Shown: in pieces, positions 43,630-53,938 of the stretch | Layout: each line of letters opens with the position of its first letter | Numbering within the stretch: position 1 is the stretch's first letter | Assembly (NCBI RefSeq): GCF_001514495.1 | Contig: NZ_BCNM01000005.1 | Coordinates: 186,001-250,000, forward strand | Length of the DNA: 64,000 nucleotides | Direction of reading: 5' to 3' | Source: Paenibacillus pabuli NBRC 13638 | Lineage (GTDB): Bacteria > Bacillota > Bacilli > Paenibacillales > Paenibacillaceae | The notes under the pieces: generated by a model | The model's database searches: none | The model's input: the letters and a program-made list of their open reading frames with translations, nothing else | Told to the model about the DNA's origin: nothing | Translations under genes and position numbers: made by a program

Positions 43630-44256
43630 CTACCGCTTAAAGCTTCGAGGTTTCCATAACCGGATGAGAAGTCCATAAATGAAGAAACCACCTAACAATC
43701 CGCCCAAATGAGCCATCCAGTTAATACCCGACATGGCGAACGAAAAAATAATCCCGAATACGAGCAACGTGTACAATGTTTTACGCGATGCTTCATCCAT
43801 CATCGTCCGCTGGAACAAGGCCACATAGAGAAATGCGCCATATATCGCATAAATCGCCCCTGAAGCACCAACGGAAATGGTAGTCGCTCCAACCGAGTTA
43901 TACCAAGCAACAGCCAAAATGTTACCCAGAATGCCTCCACCCAAGTAAAGCACTCCATATCTCAGTGTTCCAAGCAGCCGTTCCATTGGGGGCGCAAACA
44001 CGATAAGTGCAAAGCTGTTAAATAACAAATGACTGAAGCCTGCGTGCAGAAACATGGACGTGATGTAACGCCACCATTGTTCTGCGAATAACTCGTAATT
44101 CGTAAGCGCTCCGAATTCAAGCAGCGTCCTACTGTTTGTCGAACCGCCGTTAAAACTTAACACGATAAACATAACAACATTGGCTATTAAAAAAATCGAC
44201 GTCAAAGGGAAAAATTTCAAATAACTTTTCCAGTTCTCATACCTTATAAATATCAT
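43630..44256 (-). CDS. Rhomboid-family intramembrane serine protease
   Basis: A 208-residue six-helix membrane protease. The catalytic dyad is Ser132 (GASGAIYAIYG) and His183 (AHLGGLLGG). The L1-loop WWRYITSMFLHAGFSHLLFN has the conserved W-R and H-x3-H/N positions. It cleaves membrane-spanning substrates. No TPR extension as in GluP. It is monocistronic by appearance. Confidence 0.93.
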   Translation of the reverse strand: MIFIRYENWKSYLKFFPLTSIFLIANVVMFIVLSFNGGSTNSRTLLEFGALTNYELFAEQWWRYITSMFLHAGFSHLLFNSFALIVFAPPMERLLGTLRYGVLYLGGGILGNILAVAWYNSVGATTISVGASGAIYAIYGAFLYVALFQRTMMDEASRKTLYTLLVFGIIFSFAMSGINWMAHLGGLLGGFFIYGLLIRLWKPRSFKR

Positions 44257-44403
44257 ACGTTTCTGCTTTCACTCCACCCTGTTCAGATCAGCCGCAAGCC
44301 TGATCCACGCTAATGGTCCTTCGCCCGAATTGGACAATGCCTTTCATAAAAGATTATAATGGATTTTGGCACGGATCACCAACTTATAAGGAGGAACATT
44401 ATT

Positions 44404-44922
44404 ATGGCACAAGAACGTACAGGAGCAGCCACATTTAAAGGCAACCCTATTACATTGATCGGACCCGAGTTGAAAGTGGGCGATCAAGCCCCCGATTTTA
44501 CATTGAGTAAAAATCTGGTTGAAGATGCATCCTTGAAAGACTACGCAGGTAAAATCAAATTAATCAGCGTCGTTCCTTCATTGGACACCGGCGTATGCGA
44601 TGCCCAAACCCGCCGTTTCAATGTTGAAGCTGGCGACCTTGGAGACAATGTTGTCGTATTGACAGTCAGCGTTGACCTTCCATTTGCACAAGCACGTTGG
44701 TGCGGAGCAGCTGGAGTTGATCGCGTGGTGACCCTTTCCGATTACAAAACACGTTCATTCGGTGAAGACTATGGTGTTCTGATTAAAGAATTCCAATTGG
44801 ACATGCGATCCATCTTTGTGCTTGATACCGAAGACCGAATTACATATGTGGAATATCTGCCTGAAATGACAGACTCCCCTAACTTCGAGCAAGCTATTGC
44901 TGCTGTCAAAGCTTTGCTGTAG
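44404..44922 (+). CDS. tpx: Thiol peroxidase
   Basis: A 172-residue atypical 2-Cys peroxiredoxin. Peroxidatic Cys65 is in [15 protein letters not shown] and resolving Cys100 in [11 protein letters not shown]. It reduces lipid and hydrogen peroxides with thioredoxin. ATG 44404 follows AAGGAGGAA with good spacing. It is monocistronic with a terminator. Confidence 0.97.
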   Translation: MAQERTGAATFKGNPITLIGPELKVGDQAPDFTLSKNLVEDASLKDYAGKIKLISVVPSLDTGVCDAQTRRFNVEAGDLGDNVVVLTVSVDLPFAQARWCGAAGVDRVVTLSDYKTRSFGEDYGVLIKEFQLDMRSIFVLDTEDRITYVEYLPEMTDSPNFEQAIAAVKALL

Positions 44923-44943
44923 AAGGTAACCTACGTTCAGAAC

Positions 44944-44977
44944 AAAAGCGAGGAAGGCTCACCTTCTCTCGCTTTTT
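44944..44977 (+). terminator. Terminator of tpx
   Basis: The stem AAAGCGAG/CTCGCTTT, with inner GAAGG/CCTTC pairing, ends in a T-run. Confidence 0.88.
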
Positions 44978-44995
44978 GTTATTCAGCCATCTATT

Positions 44996-45388
44996 TCAAT
45001 CATTGGACTTATACTTACTCAGCTTCTTATCCAGTACGGAGAACAAATTCATGATGGTTCGATAATTGGAACCCAGGTCTCCGAGTGAACCACGTGAAGC
45101 CGAATACATATCGACCGCACTACGCACAGGACTAACCGATATAATAGAAACCGTAATATCCATCGTCCGTCCAAAGGTAGTCCGCTTCTCCAGTATAACT
45201 TCTCCCACAGAAGGCACTTCATGCAACACTTTATAACCCGGAATTTTTTTGAGTGTCGAAGACACTTCTTCCCAGGCTCTGTCTTTGGATAAGTTATAAT
45301 ACCGCGTTTTTAATTTGGGATCCTTGGCTCGATCGCTGGTTCCCTCCATGCTGCGGATGATACCGACGAGCGTTCTCTTTAAGGTCAA
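44996..45388 (-). CDS. DUF1499 protein
   Basis: A 130-residue cytoplasmic protein of the DUF1499 family (YYNLSKDRAWEEVSSTLKKIPGYKVLHEVPSVGEVILEKRTTFGRTMDITVSI), with the alternating strand pattern and the C-terminal DLGSNYRTIMNLFSVLDKKL helix usual in that group. The start is TTG 45388, seven bases after GGAGG; the frame extends to 45421 without a site. Function unknown. Confidence 0.87.
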   Translation of the reverse strand: MTLKRTLVGIIRSMEGTSDRAKDPKLKTRYYNLSKDRAWEEVSSTLKKIPGYKVLHEVPSVGEVILEKRTTFGRTMDITVSIISVSPVRSAVDMYSASRGSLGDLGSNYRTIMNLFSVLDKKLSKYKSND

Positions 45389-45514
45389 GACCCTTCCTCC
45401 TTTTGAATGTAACCGTTCCATTTATGTAATCTAGTGTAACATTGTTCTTGTAGTAACAAAAGGGTATGCAGCACTTTTAACAAAAATACAGGCAAACTCG
45501 ACACCAAATCCAAC

Positions 45515-45561
45515 AAAAAAGCACCCCGACATTCCTGGATAAGAGGAAAGAGTCAGGGTGC
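45515..45561 (-). terminator. Terminator downstream of 6S RNA
   Basis: On the minus strand GCACCCTGAC pairs with GTCGGGGTGC, with inner CCT/AGG pairs, and is followed by TTTTTT. It should end the primary 6S transcript. Confidence 0.85.
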
Positions 45562-45574
45562 TGTACATGATAAA

Positions 45575-45765
45575 TAGGAACCCGCCTATGCCGTCCGGCT
45601 ACATTGTCTTATGAACCTGCTTAGCAGGTGGGTGGCCGCAAAAATGTTTTTTGAAGTCCCCATGTCATATAGACAGGGCGTTTCAGCAACATTCTGTATT
45701 GATCTCCCGAAGACATCATCATTGGTTCAAAACAACGAATAACCGAAACGTACATCGCAGGATGT
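45575..45765 (-). ncRNA. ssrS: 6S RNA
   Basis: The minus-strand transcript fits the 6S fold. A closing stem forms between GAACC-AATGATGATGTCTTCGG (5' side) and CCGGACGGCATAGGCGGGTTC (3' side). The 3' side of the central bubble carries CACCTGCTAAGCAGGTTCA, a small hairpin typical of 6S RNAs, and the 3' block AATGTAGCCGGACGGCAT parallels the conserved end of the family. The length is about 190 bases. 6S RNA traps the SigA holoenzyme in stationary phase. The ends are estimated. Confidence 0.75.
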
Positions 45766-45771
45766 ACAATT

Positions 45772-45800
45772 ATTATATCCCTAACTGTGTAAAAAGTAAA
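45772..45800 (-). promoter_or_regulatory. SigA promoter of 6S RNA
   Basis: On the minus strand TTTACT (45800-45795), 17 bases, then TATAAT (45777-45772). The predicted start is near 45765, where the transcript opens with GTACATC-ctgc-GATGTAC, a small hairpin. Confidence 0.75.
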
Positions 45801-45817
45801 TGGTGCCAGCTCATGTT

Positions 45818-46654
45818 TTATTTGTGAAGATTATCGTGTTTTTCGTCAGAAGATCTCGGTTCAGCTGATTCAACCGTTTCAATCGTCTCGACAGAGCCAT
45901 CCGCCTGTTCAGCAGCTTTTGCAGCTTCCTCTTCTTCCTTCTTCAGTTGCATCTTCTCCATCTGCTCCTGCATCTTGTTAAACGTTGCATAGAAGTTGAA
46001 GAAAGCAAACCAGGCTATGATACTAATAATGAAGAAAACGAACAAGACCGGATAACGAAAACCAATGTAGAACAAAAGCCCGCTTCCCAGCAATGTGGAA
46101 AACACACGGAATGGTCTGATCAGCGTCAACAGAACCGCATTTTTGATAATCATTCCGATGGACATATGATAATGCACAACCATTGAGAAAAAATTAAAGA
46201 GTGAAACAAACAGCAGCAGCAGCAGAACCAGCATAATAATTCCAACCAGCTGCATATTACGGAATTGTGTCATATAGACGGTATAATCCAGATACATGAT
46301 GGCGAACAGCAGGGTGTAGAAAATGCCCCCAATTAAACTTTGTTTGTAATTCTCTTTGTACCCTACAAAAAAAGTACGGAAGATTGGTACGTCCGTATCC
46401 CCCATATTCCATTTACGCACAACCGTAAATAAGGCCGATGTGGCCGGGAATAGTGTAAGCGGTGCCACAATGGCTATAGCCCAGTTCATTTGCAGTGATT
46501 CATTGGCGAGGTTCTGCTGCATCACGAGCAGCTTCATAATCAAGAAAAACAAGAACGGAGACGAACAAATAGCCCACAACAAATTGGTTGCGGCCAGTCT
46601 CGTAATCCACTCTGTAAGCCGGTAGATCCCACCCATAGCTCCTTTAAATTCCAA
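45818..46654 (-). CDS. DUF624 (YesL-family) membrane protein
   Basis: A 278-residue protein with five to six membrane helices in the DUF624 pattern (N-terminal TEWITRLAATNLLWAICSSPFLF; NMGDTDVPIFRTFFVGYKENYKQS). It ends in a charged cytoplasmic tail rich in Glu/Lys and Ser. YesL relatives often sit with sugar-use genes, but none is adjacent here. TTG 46654 follows GGAGGAGGAG. Function unknown. Confidence 0.88.
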   Translation of the reverse strand: MEFKGAMGGIYRLTEWITRLAATNLLWAICSSPFLFFLIMKLLVMQQNLANESLQMNWAIAIVAPLTLFPATSALFTVVRKWNMGDTDVPIFRTFFVGYKENYKQSLIGGIFYTLLFAIMYLDYTVYMTQFRNMQLVGIIMLVLLLLLFVSLFNFFSMVVHYHMSIGMIIKNAVLLTLIRPFRVFSTLLGSGLLFYIGFRYPVLFVFFIISIIAWFAFFNFYATFNKMQEQMEKMQLKKEEEEAAKAAEQADGSVETIETVESAEPRSSDEKHDNLHK

Positions 46655-46838
46655 ACATTTCTCCTCCTCCGCAGCCTTGCGTCTAACCTGAAGTCTAATA
46701 ATATTAATATACCTTATTATAGATAGGAAAAGCCAGCCCTTCCCGAAAAGAGATCAAACTCGATCCTTCCATGCGCTAATTGCATATAAAAAAATGGAGC
46801 GGTCACCCGCCCCATTTTTCCCAATTCAACCTTGTATA

Positions 46839-48425
46839 TTATTCGAAAGAAGAATCTTTGGCAGGACGACGTCCTTCATTGTTACTTGGACGCGGTTTGC
46901 GGTCACGGTTGTAACCACCTTCTCTGCTTCCACTTCCACTGCCGCTGCTGTTACGATCACGGTTGTAGCCGCCACGTCCGCCGCCACTGCTGTTGCGATC
47001 ACGGTTATAACCACCGCCGCCGCTACCGCTGCTGCGGTTTCCGCTGTAACCCGATGGTTTACGTCCGCCAGAGCGAACATCCGGTTTACGACGCTTCGCA
47101 CGAATCGGATCTTCAGGAGTCAGATCAACTTGAGCATCTTTTTTGTCACCTGTCAGGAGCTTCAGCGCAGCCGACAAGAGTTGAACAGAATCATATTGTT
47201 CAAGCATCTGAATCGCGATACCTTTGTATTCATTCAGTTCGCCAGATTGTACGATTTCGAGCAGACGCTCAGCTGTCAAACGTTGTTTGCCTTCAACTGC
47301 TTCTGCCATTGTTGGCAGTGGTTTACGTGGAATACGGTGACGCGTTACACGCTCGATAAAGTGCAGGTGGTCGATCTCACGCGGTGTAACGAAAGACCAT
47401 GCAGCACCCTCTTTACCCGCACGACCTGTACGACCGATACGGTGAACATAGCTCTCCGGATCTTGTGGAAGGTCAAAGTTCACAACATGAGTTACGCCGG
47501 ATACGTCGAGACCACGTGCAGCTACGTCTGTAGCAACGAGCACATCAATACTGCCATCACGGAACTTACGCATTACAGTGTCACGTTGGTTTTGGGACAA
47601 GTCACCATGAAGTCCGTCAGCGGAGTATCCACGTTTTTGCAGCGCTTCAGCCAACTCGTCAACACGACGTTTGGTACGTCCGAATACAATCGCCAGTTCA
47701 GGGGATTCCATATCCAGCAAACGGCTGAGTGCTTCGAATTTTTGACGCTCAGGCACTTCGATATAAGCTTGGTCAATCAAAGGTGCACTAACTTGTTTAG
47801 GGATTACGGATACGTGCTCAGGGTTGTTCAAGAATTGTTGAGCCAATTTTTGAATGTTAGGAGGCATTGTTGCTGAGAACAGCATCGTTTGACGCTCGTC
47901 CGGAACTTGTTTCAGGATAGACTGAATATCCTCCATGAAACCCATGTCGAGCATTTCATCTGCTTCATCCAATACAACAGTTTGTACATCATCAAGTTTG
48001 ATTGTTTTACGGTTGATATGGTCCAGGAGACGTCCTGGTGTACCAATGATGATCTGTGGTTTTCTTTTCAGGGCACGGATTTGGCGAACGATATCTTGTC
48101 CTCCGTAAATTGGCAGGGAGCGCAAACCTTTGAAGCGGGTAAGTTTTTCGATTTCTTCGGCAACTTGGATCGCTAGTTCACGCGTAGGTGCCATAATGAG
48201 GGCGCGGATTTTTTCATCGCTTTTGGAGATTTTGCTGATCAATGGAATACCAAATGCAGCAGTTTTACCAGTACCTGTTTGAGCTTGACCGATCAAGTCT
48301 CTGCCTTCAAGAGCAAGAGGGATTGATTTGGATTGAATCGGAGTTGCCTCTTCAAAACCAAGTTCGGTGATGGCTTGCAGCACCAGTGGTTCAAGATTGA
48401 AGTCTGTGAAATTTAAATTTGTCAA
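46839..48425 (-). CDS. cshA: DEAD-box RNA helicase, CshA type
   Basis: A 528-residue ATP-dependent RNA helicase. In order: Q-motif ([14 protein letters not shown]...TPIQ), walker [28 protein letters not shown], then domain 2 with [25 protein letters not shown] and [12 protein letters not shown]-terminal dimer/RNA region follows, and a low-complexity tail with three GGYNRDR(N/K) units and RGG-like spacing. CshA works in mRNA decay and cold adaptation. TTG 48425 follows AAGGAG at a rather long spacing, after a leader of 100 bases or more. Confidence 0.95.
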   Translation of the reverse strand: MTNLNFTDFNLEPLVLQAITELGFEEATPIQSKSIPLALEGRDLIGQAQTGTGKTAAFGIPLISKISKSDEKIRALIMAPTRELAIQVAEEIEKLTRFKGLRSLPIYGGQDIVRQIRALKRKPQIIIGTPGRLLDHINRKTIKLDDVQTVVLDEADEMLDMGFMEDIQSILKQVPDERQTMLFSATMPPNIQKLAQQFLNNPEHVSVIPKQVSAPLIDQAYIEVPERQKFEALSRLLDMESPELAIVFGRTKRRVDELAEALQKRGYSADGLHGDLSQNQRDTVMRKFRDGSIDVLVATDVAARGLDVSGVTHVVNFDLPQDPESYVHRIGRTGRAGKEGAAWSFVTPREIDHLHFIERVTRHRIPRKPLPTMAEAVEGKQRLTAERLLEIVQSGELNEYKGIAIQMLEQYDSVQLLSAALKLLTGDKKDAQVDLTPEDPIRAKRRKPDVRSGGRKPSGYSGNRSSGSGGGGYNRDRNSSGGGRGGYNRDRNSSGSGSGSREGGYNRDRKPRPSNNEGRRPAKDSSFE

Positions 48426-48446
48426 AATTATTCATACTCCTTCTAT

Positions 48447-48471
48447 ATGGTGGACATGGTGGACAATCCAC
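48447..48471 (-). repeat. Short repeat/palindrome in the cshA leader
   Basis: Two tandem 9-bp units ATGGTGGAC (plus strand 48447-48464) are followed by AATCCAC, so the minus strand can form GTGGA-tt-GTCCAC just upstream of the ribosome binding site. It could modulate translation of the helicase. Confidence 0.4.
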
Positions 48472-48728
48472 TTTGTTGTCTGTATTCTTAAGTAGCGTTA
48501 ATATTTATAGGTTATCCCATCAGGTCGAATTATTTTCATAAACCGTCATAATTCGTGAATGGGTCCCCAACATAAGACTAAAACTACATACATGCGTTTG
48601 AAACATTTCAAATTTTATCGTTCCATTTGGAAAAAGTTTCCTACTCAAGAATATCCACAAATCATTATATCACAAAACAAATCAAGATTACCAGCAATCT
48701 GGTTTTAAATATAAATGAGGTGATTAAA

Positions 48729-49550
48729 TTGCCCAAAATGATTTGGCACTTTTTAGTGATCGTATTGGGTGCTGCAGCTATTGCCTGCGGCTTCAACTGG
48801 TTTTTGGTTCCCCATCAGCTTCTTAGCGGCGGGGTATCTGGTATTTCCATGCTTTTGGGTTACTTCACCAAATTGAATCTTAGTATAATGTATTTTGTTC
48901 TTAACATTCCCCTGCTGATTGCAGGTTGGTTTATTCTTGGACGTCGCTTCATTATATTAAGTATCGTTTCGGTAGCAGCCACCTCCTGGTTGATCGCGCT
49001 TCTGCCGGTTTTTGTTGTGGCAACCGATCCTCTTTTGAGCTGTGTATTTGGCGGCGTACTTGTGGGGCTTGGCACTGGAGTTTCTTTCAGAGTCGGGGGC
49101 TCGACGGGTGGACTCGACATTGTCGGTTCCATTTTCACCCGTAATCGCGACTTTCCGATCGGTACGGTGATGGCTGGCATGAACGGTGCGATTATTATGC
49201 TGGCAGGTTATCTGAATAACAACTGGAACATAGCGCTTGCTTCCATGGTCTCGATCTACATCACCGGCAAAGTACTGGATCTGATCCACATCAGCCATGT
49301 CAAAGTAACACTGTACATTATTACAAATGAAACGGAAGCGATGTTGAAAAAATTGCTTAGTCGTCCTCGCGGGGTCACCAAAATCAAAACCCAAGGGGCA
49401 TACACCGACATCGAAAAGGACATGTTAATGACAGTGACTACTCGCTACGAACTCGTTGAAATCAAACGAATTATTAAGGAAACCGATCCGAACGCCTTTG
49501 TTAACATTGTGGAAACGGTTGGTGTTATGGGTTCTTTCCGGAGAAGTTGA
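48729..49550 (+). CDS. YitT-family membrane protein (DUF161/DUF2179)
   Basis: A 273-residue protein: five N-terminal membrane helices with FLVPHQLLSGGVSGISMLLGY and RVGGSTGGLDIV, then a cytoplasmic DUF2179 domain (VKVTLYIITNETEAMLKKLLSRPRGVTKIKTQGAYTDIEKDMLMTVTTRYELVEI). The start is TTG 48729, six bases after GAGGTG; the frame is open to 48627 without a site. Transport or sensing role unknown. Confidence 0.92.
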   Translation: MPKMIWHFLVIVLGAAAIACGFNWFLVPHQLLSGGVSGISMLLGYFTKLNLSIMYFVLNIPLLIAGWFILGRRFIILSIVSVAATSWLIALLPVFVVATDPLLSCVFGGVLVGLGTGVSFRVGGSTGGLDIVGSIFTRNRDFPIGTVMAGMNGAIIMLAGYLNNNWNIALASMVSIYITGKVLDLIHISHVKVTLYIITNETEAMLKKLLSRPRGVTKIKTQGAYTDIEKDMLMTVTTRYELVEIKRIIKETDPNAFVNIVETVGVMGSFRRS

Positions 49551-49719
49551 GGCAGATGTACGGTTAACAATTCAAAACATTGTGGTATAATAACGGTGTA
49601 CGGCTCCTAAATATGTTGTATAGCAGGATGTGCCCTTCAATTTCACAGAACCATGTGCTTTTCCGATTCGCGCCGAATGACTTACCATTTTGGAATTCGA
49701 GTAGGAAAGGGTGATTATT

Positions 49720-49914
49720 GTGGATATGGAAACGGTAAAACTGTTTGAAATCGTCAACAGATGGTGCCCGGAAATGCTCCCTTTCTTAAAACCGAATGAG
49801 CTCGACTCACTGATCGTTCTCCGGGATGGGCTGGGCATCCTGGAACAGGGAGACGCAATGGAAATCATTCAGTACAGTATTTGTGAGCATCAAAATGAGA
49901 TTTACATTCAATAA
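49720..49914 (+). CDS. Small conserved hypothetical protein
   Basis: A 64-residue acidic cytoplasmic protein (METVKLFEIVNRWCPEMLPFLKPNELDSLIVLRDGLG...). The start is GTG 49720, eight bases after AAAGGG. It looks helical and has one Cys. No family recognised and no operon partner within 160 bases. Confidence 0.7.
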   Translation: MDMETVKLFEIVNRWCPEMLPFLKPNELDSLIVLRDGLGILEQGDAMEIIQYSICEHQNEIYIQ

Positions 49915-50076
49915 TTTTTTTCAGATTGGTCACGCCGCTTCTTGGGAGGTTATCCTCATCAGGAAGCGGTTTTCATTTTTTCCATGTGTGTTTCATTACT
50001 TGATTAATATGGTTAAAAGCCCAGAGGCTTTATTGTATAATTCAAACATGGAATGCACATAAGGGAGTGAAAATGA

Positions 50077-51258
50077 ATGAACATGTTATGGGCTTTACTG
50101 GCTATGGCCTGGGGAAGCTTTGGTGCTGTACCCGTCACAGCCGATCAGGGGACTCAACCCTTTCAATCAATAACAAACAGTTTCAGCACCGCCATCATTC
50201 AATCTCAAAAAGATCAGGTCGTTATCGATGCAGATAACCCGCCTGCCAAAATCGACCCACAACCCGACGCACCTGTTGTCAAAGGCATTTATGTAACGGC
50301 CTACAGCGCGGGTGGTGCCCGCATGACACAATTGCTTGATCTATTGGATGATACCGAACTCAATTCCATGGTCGTTGATATTAAGGACGATCTCGGATAC
50401 ATAACCTATCCCACTGAAAACAAAACACTGCAGCATATGGGCAAATCCCAACCCTTTATTCGCGATATTGATGCGTTGATGAAGCGTCTGCAAAAACATG
50501 AGGTTTACCCCATCGCCCGTGTTGTCGTCTTCAAGGATACGATTCTGGCCAAGAAAAATCCGGAGCTCTCTTTCCGCAATAAGGACGGTTCCATATGGGC
50601 CAACGGCAAGGGAGACAGCTTCGTTAATCCATACAGCAAGGAAGTCTGGGATTACAATATCGAGATTGCCAAGGAAGCTGCAAAGCTGGGATTTAAGGAA
50701 ATTCAGTTCGACTATGTTCGTTTTCCGGAAGGATTTGAAACACGAGCAGACGCGCTGAAGTACACCAGATCTGACAAGTCCCGGGTGGATATCGTAGCTG
50801 AATTCGTACAGTATGCACGCAAGGAACTTGCTCCGCTTGGTGTTCGGGTCTCCGTGGATATTTTCGGTTATGCAGCCTCTGTGCCCGCAGCAGAAGGCAT
50901 TGGACAGGATTTTGTTAAAATATCCGAAAACGTGGATGTCATCTCGCCAATGGTTTATCCAAGTCATTACTCGACCGGATGGTATGGTGTGAAAGACCCA
51001 GATAAAGACCCGTACACCACCATTAAAGGCTCGATGGAAGACACGCACAAGAAACTGGACCCAACCAAGGAACTTAAACCCGTTATTCGCCCGTGGATTC
51101 AGGACTTTACCGCCAGTTGGCTGGGCAGCGGACATTATATCAAATACGGCAAAAAACAGGTGGAGGACCAAATTCGTGCAATGAAAGACATGGATGTGGA
51201 TGAGTATTTGCTCTGGAATGCCTCCAACCGATATACACCAGATGTAAACTATAAATAA
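50077..51258 (+). CDS. Secreted putative glycoside hydrolase-like protein (DUF4015 type)
   Basis: A 393-residue exported protein: signal peptide (about 1-22, ending VTADQ) followed by a TIM-barrel-like domain with VKGIYVTAYSAGG, NSMVVDIKDDLGYITYPTEN, GFKEIQFDYVRFPEGF (Asp-Tyr-Val-Arg-Phe-Pro is the family hallmark), SVDIFGYAA and ISPMVYPSHY. The family (Pfam putative glycosyl hydrolase domain) has no firmly known substrate; acidic residues at strand ends suggest hydrolysis of a wall or extracellular glycan. ATG 50077 follows AAGGGAGTG. Monocistronic. Confidence 0.9.
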   Translation: MNMLWALLAMAWGSFGAVPVTADQGTQPFQSITNSFSTAIIQSQKDQVVIDADNPPAKIDPQPDAPVVKGIYVTAYSAGGARMTQLLDLLDDTELNSMVVDIKDDLGYITYPTENKTLQHMGKSQPFIRDIDALMKRLQKHEVYPIARVVVFKDTILAKKNPELSFRNKDGSIWANGKGDSFVNPYSKEVWDYNIEIAKEAAKLGFKEIQFDYVRFPEGFETRADALKYTRSDKSRVDIVAEFVQYARKELAPLGVRVSVDIFGYAASVPAAEGIGQDFVKISENVDVISPMVYPSHYSTGWYGVKDPDKDPYTTIKGSMEDTHKKLDPTKELKPVIRPWIQDFTASWLGSGHYIKYGKKQVEDQIRAMKDMDVDEYLLWNASNRYTPDVNYK

Positions 51259-51286
51259 TGCACTCTTCTTCTTATTTCATCCCACG

Positions 51287-51319
51287 ACCTCGTTCCGTCT
51301 GAGACGGAGCGAGGTTTTT
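51287..51319 (+). terminator. Terminator after DUF4015-type gene
   Basis: The near-perfect stem ACCTCGTTCCGTC/GACGGAGCGAGGT with a three-base loop is followed by a T-run. Confidence 0.93.
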
Positions 51320-51479
51320 AATATGGCCTACTGTCTTCATTGCCTCCATTTAACCATCCGATTAACCATCCGAACTGTATGATCCTTCCCTATTCAAATC
51401 GGGCAAAATCCACTACAATAAAAAGCTGTCCGTATATGACAGTTTAGTGATAACTCTTATAGATAGCGAGGCACCGCCA

Positions 51480-52850
51480 GTGAACATGACCACCACAAGC
51501 TTTTCTCAGAAAGTAAAACAATTCCTGATTATATTTCTGCCCATCTTCACCACACAAATCGCGCTTTCTGCTATGTCTTTTTTCGATACCAATATGTCAG
51601 GCAAATTCTCCCCTGCTGATCTCGCAGGTGTTGCCATCGGCACAAGTCTGTGGATGCCGGTGCAGACGGGTCTTAGTGGTATTCTGATCGGAATCACCCC
51701 TGTCGTCTCCCATCTGCTTGGTTCGAAGCGCAACGACAAGATTGGGACCAGCGTTATACAGGCGTTATACCTCGGTGTTGCGGTAGGTATCGTCGTCCTA
51801 GCAGCAGGAGCTCTGCTGCTTAAACCCATTCTGAACGGAATGCCTCTGGAACCACGGGTTGGCCAAGTCGCTTTTTACTTCCTTTGTGCACTGGCTTTTG
51901 GGGTTATCCCCCTGTTCGGCTACACGGTGCTTCGCAGCTTTATGGATGCATTGGGACAGACGCGGATTACCATGATGATCACGTTGGTCTCGCTGCCAGT
52001 AAACATCTTCCTGAACTATTTGCTCATCTTCGGACGCTGGGGCTTCCCCCAACTCGGAGGTGTCGGAGCAGGTGTCGCTACAGTAAGTACATATTGGCTT
52101 ATTTTTCTCATCAGCCTCTTTTTCGTACACCGGATTGAACCCTTTGCCAAGTATGGCATCTTTCGGCAAATGCCCAAAATTTCATTGACCAAATGGAAAG
52201 AGCTGCTCAAGATCGGCGTCCCCATTGGTTTCGCTACTTTTTTTGAAACCTCCATCTTTGCAGCCGTCACCTTATTAATGAGCCGGTTTGACACCACTAC
52301 GATTGCAGCCCACCAGGCGGCCCTGAATTTCGCCTCTACGCTGTATATGCTGCCTGTGAGTATATGTATGGCCCTCACGATCCTTGTGGGCTATGAGGCC
52401 GGTGCAGGTCGTGTGAGAGATGCCAGGCAGTACAGTCTCCTGGGCATCGGAAGTGCCATCGGGCTGTCTCTGTTAACCGCTGTGGTATTACTGGTATTCG
52501 GGGAACAAATTGCGGGGGTATATTCCAATGATCGCGAGGTTATTGCATTGACCCAGCATTTCCTGATTTACGCCATCTTCTTCCAAATCTCTGATGCAAT
52601 TGCTACCCCGACACAGGGTGCACTTCGGGGTTATAAGGACGTGAATCCAGCCCTGATCATCACGTTTGTGTCATATTGGATCATCGGGTTGCCGGTTGGT
52701 TATATCACGGCCACGTATACTTCACTTGGAGCCTTCGGGTACTGGGTCGGCTTGATCACCGGTCTGGCTGTTGGAGCAACGGCTCTTCTCTGGAGACTGT
52801 TCCTTGTACAGCAGAAAGCCTCGGTACATCCGGCTGAACATAAACGATGA
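51480..52850 (+). CDS. MATE-family efflux transporter
   Basis: A 456-residue protein with twelve membrane helices in two MatE halves (first [28 protein letters not shown]; second [23 protein letters not shown]). It exports cationic drugs or metabolites with Na+ or H+. The start is GTG 51480, eight bases after GCGAGG; ATG 51486 is also possible. Monocistronic with a terminator. Confidence 0.93.
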   Translation: MNMTTTSFSQKVKQFLIIFLPIFTTQIALSAMSFFDTNMSGKFSPADLAGVAIGTSLWMPVQTGLSGILIGITPVVSHLLGSKRNDKIGTSVIQALYLGVAVGIVVLAAGALLLKPILNGMPLEPRVGQVAFYFLCALAFGVIPLFGYTVLRSFMDALGQTRITMMITLVSLPVNIFLNYLLIFGRWGFPQLGGVGAGVATVSTYWLIFLISLFFVHRIEPFAKYGIFRQMPKISLTKWKELLKIGVPIGFATFFETSIFAAVTLLMSRFDTTTIAAHQAALNFASTLYMLPVSICMALTILVGYEAGAGRVRDARQYSLLGIGSAIGLSLLTAVVLLVFGEQIAGVYSNDREVIALTQHFLIYAIFFQISDAIATPTQGALRGYKDVNPALIITFVSYWIIGLPVGYITATYTSLGAFGYWVGLITGLAVGATALLWRLFLVQQKASVHPAEHKR

Positions 52851-52860
52851 AAATAACAAA

Positions 52861-52897
52861 GAGCACAGCCCTTGGCAAGAAGGGACTGTGCTCTTTT
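52861..52897. terminator. Terminator between MATE and pfkA genes
   Basis: The stem GAGCACAG/CTGTGCTC, with inner CCC/GGG, is followed by TTTT on the plus strand; the minus side has TTTGTTATTTT. It lies between converging genes. Confidence 0.88.
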
Positions 52898-52912
52898 GGT
52901 TACGATTTTATA

Positions 52913-53884
52913 CTATTGGGATAAACGTTGTGCAAGCTCATACGTTTCCATATCAAAATCTTTTTTCGTGTTAACCACTTTATCGATATCAGTCAGGGTC
53001 AATTCACCCTTGATAATACCACAACCTTTGTCCGTCTCACCCGCAATCAGACTTCGAACGGCGAAGTCTCCCAGACGGCTGGCGAGGTTACGGTCAAACG
53101 GAGTTGGTGTTCCACCCCGCTGAATGTGACCAAGTACAGTTACTCGCGGCTCATACGTAGGGCAACGCTCCATCAGTTCTTTTGCTACATCCTCGCCTTT
53201 GCCCACGCCTTCAGCAACGATGATGATACTGTGACGTTTACCATGTGCAAAGTTGGCTTTCATGCGGTCTGCCACTTCGTCCATGTCAAACGGAACTTCC
53301 GGTACAAGAATCGTCTCCGCGCCCGATGCAAGCCCTGCATGCAATGCGATATCCCCGCAGTGACGGCCCATAACTTCAACAATGGAAGAACGTTCGTGTG
53401 AAGACATGGTATCACGCAATTTGTTAACCGCATCTACCACTACGCTTACTGCCGTATCGAAACCGATGGTGTGATCGGTGAAAGAAACGTCATTATCAAT
53501 CGTTCCTGGAAGGCCCATCGTGTTGATGCCCAGTTTGCTCAGTTTGTTGGCGCCGTTGTAAGAACCGTCCCCACCAATAACAACCAGACCATCAATGCCG
53601 CGTGCACGCAGAATGTCTGCACCTTTTTGCTGACCTTCAGCGGTATAGAACTCTTTGCAACGTGCAGACTGCAGAACGGTTCCCCCGCGTTGGATAATAT
53701 CCCCTACACTTCGTAGATCCATCGGGAAAATATCGTTATTCAAAAGACCCTGGTAGCCACGTTGAATACCGTATACTTCGAGACCGTGGAAAAGTCCGCT
53801 GCGAACAACCGCACGAACAGCCGCGTTCATCCCCTGCGAATCACCACCGCTCGTTAAAACTGCGATTTTCTTTACTGCTGTCAT
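52913..53884 (-). CDS. pfkA: 6-phosphofructokinase (ATP)
   Basis: A 323-residue glycolytic enzyme. ATP-binding TSGGDSQGMNAAVRA and GGDGSYNGA, and the catalytic region PGTIDNDVSFTDHTIGFDTA with the base Asp, are intact. IVEVMGRHCGDIALHAGLASGAE and GHIQRGGTPTPFDR complete the fructose-6-phosphate and effector sites. It is of the bacterial allosteric type (about 320 residues). Unlike in Bacillus, pyk does not follow; the gene ends at a terminator. Confidence 0.97.
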   Translation of the reverse strand: MTAVKKIAVLTSGGDSQGMNAAVRAVVRSGLFHGLEVYGIQRGYQGLLNNDIFPMDLRSVGDIIQRGGTVLQSARCKEFYTAEGQQKGADILRARGIDGLVVIGGDGSYNGANKLSKLGINTMGLPGTIDNDVSFTDHTIGFDTAVSVVVDAVNKLRDTMSSHERSSIVEVMGRHCGDIALHAGLASGAETILVPEVPFDMDEVADRMKANFAHGKRHSIIIVAEGVGKGEDVAKELMERCPTYEPRVTVLGHIQRGGTPTPFDRNLASRLGDFAVRSLIAGETDKGCGIIKGELTLTDIDKVVNTKKDFDMETYELAQRLSQ

Positions 53885-53938
53885 GATGTTTCTTCCTCCT
53901 CTAGTTTCACTTCAGGCTCCCACCACAATACACCTGAC

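Noticed and set aside
46794-47876. Long plus-strand open frame (360 codons) opposite the helicase gene
   Set aside because: It mirrors the repeated Gly/Arg/Ser codons of the cshA tail, has no ribosome binding site and a Thr/Ala-rich composition without domains.
50341-51171. Minus-strand frame of 276 codons opposite the secreted glycosidase-like gene
   Set aside because: No ribosome binding site, no recognisable domain and full overlap with a well-supported plus-strand gene.
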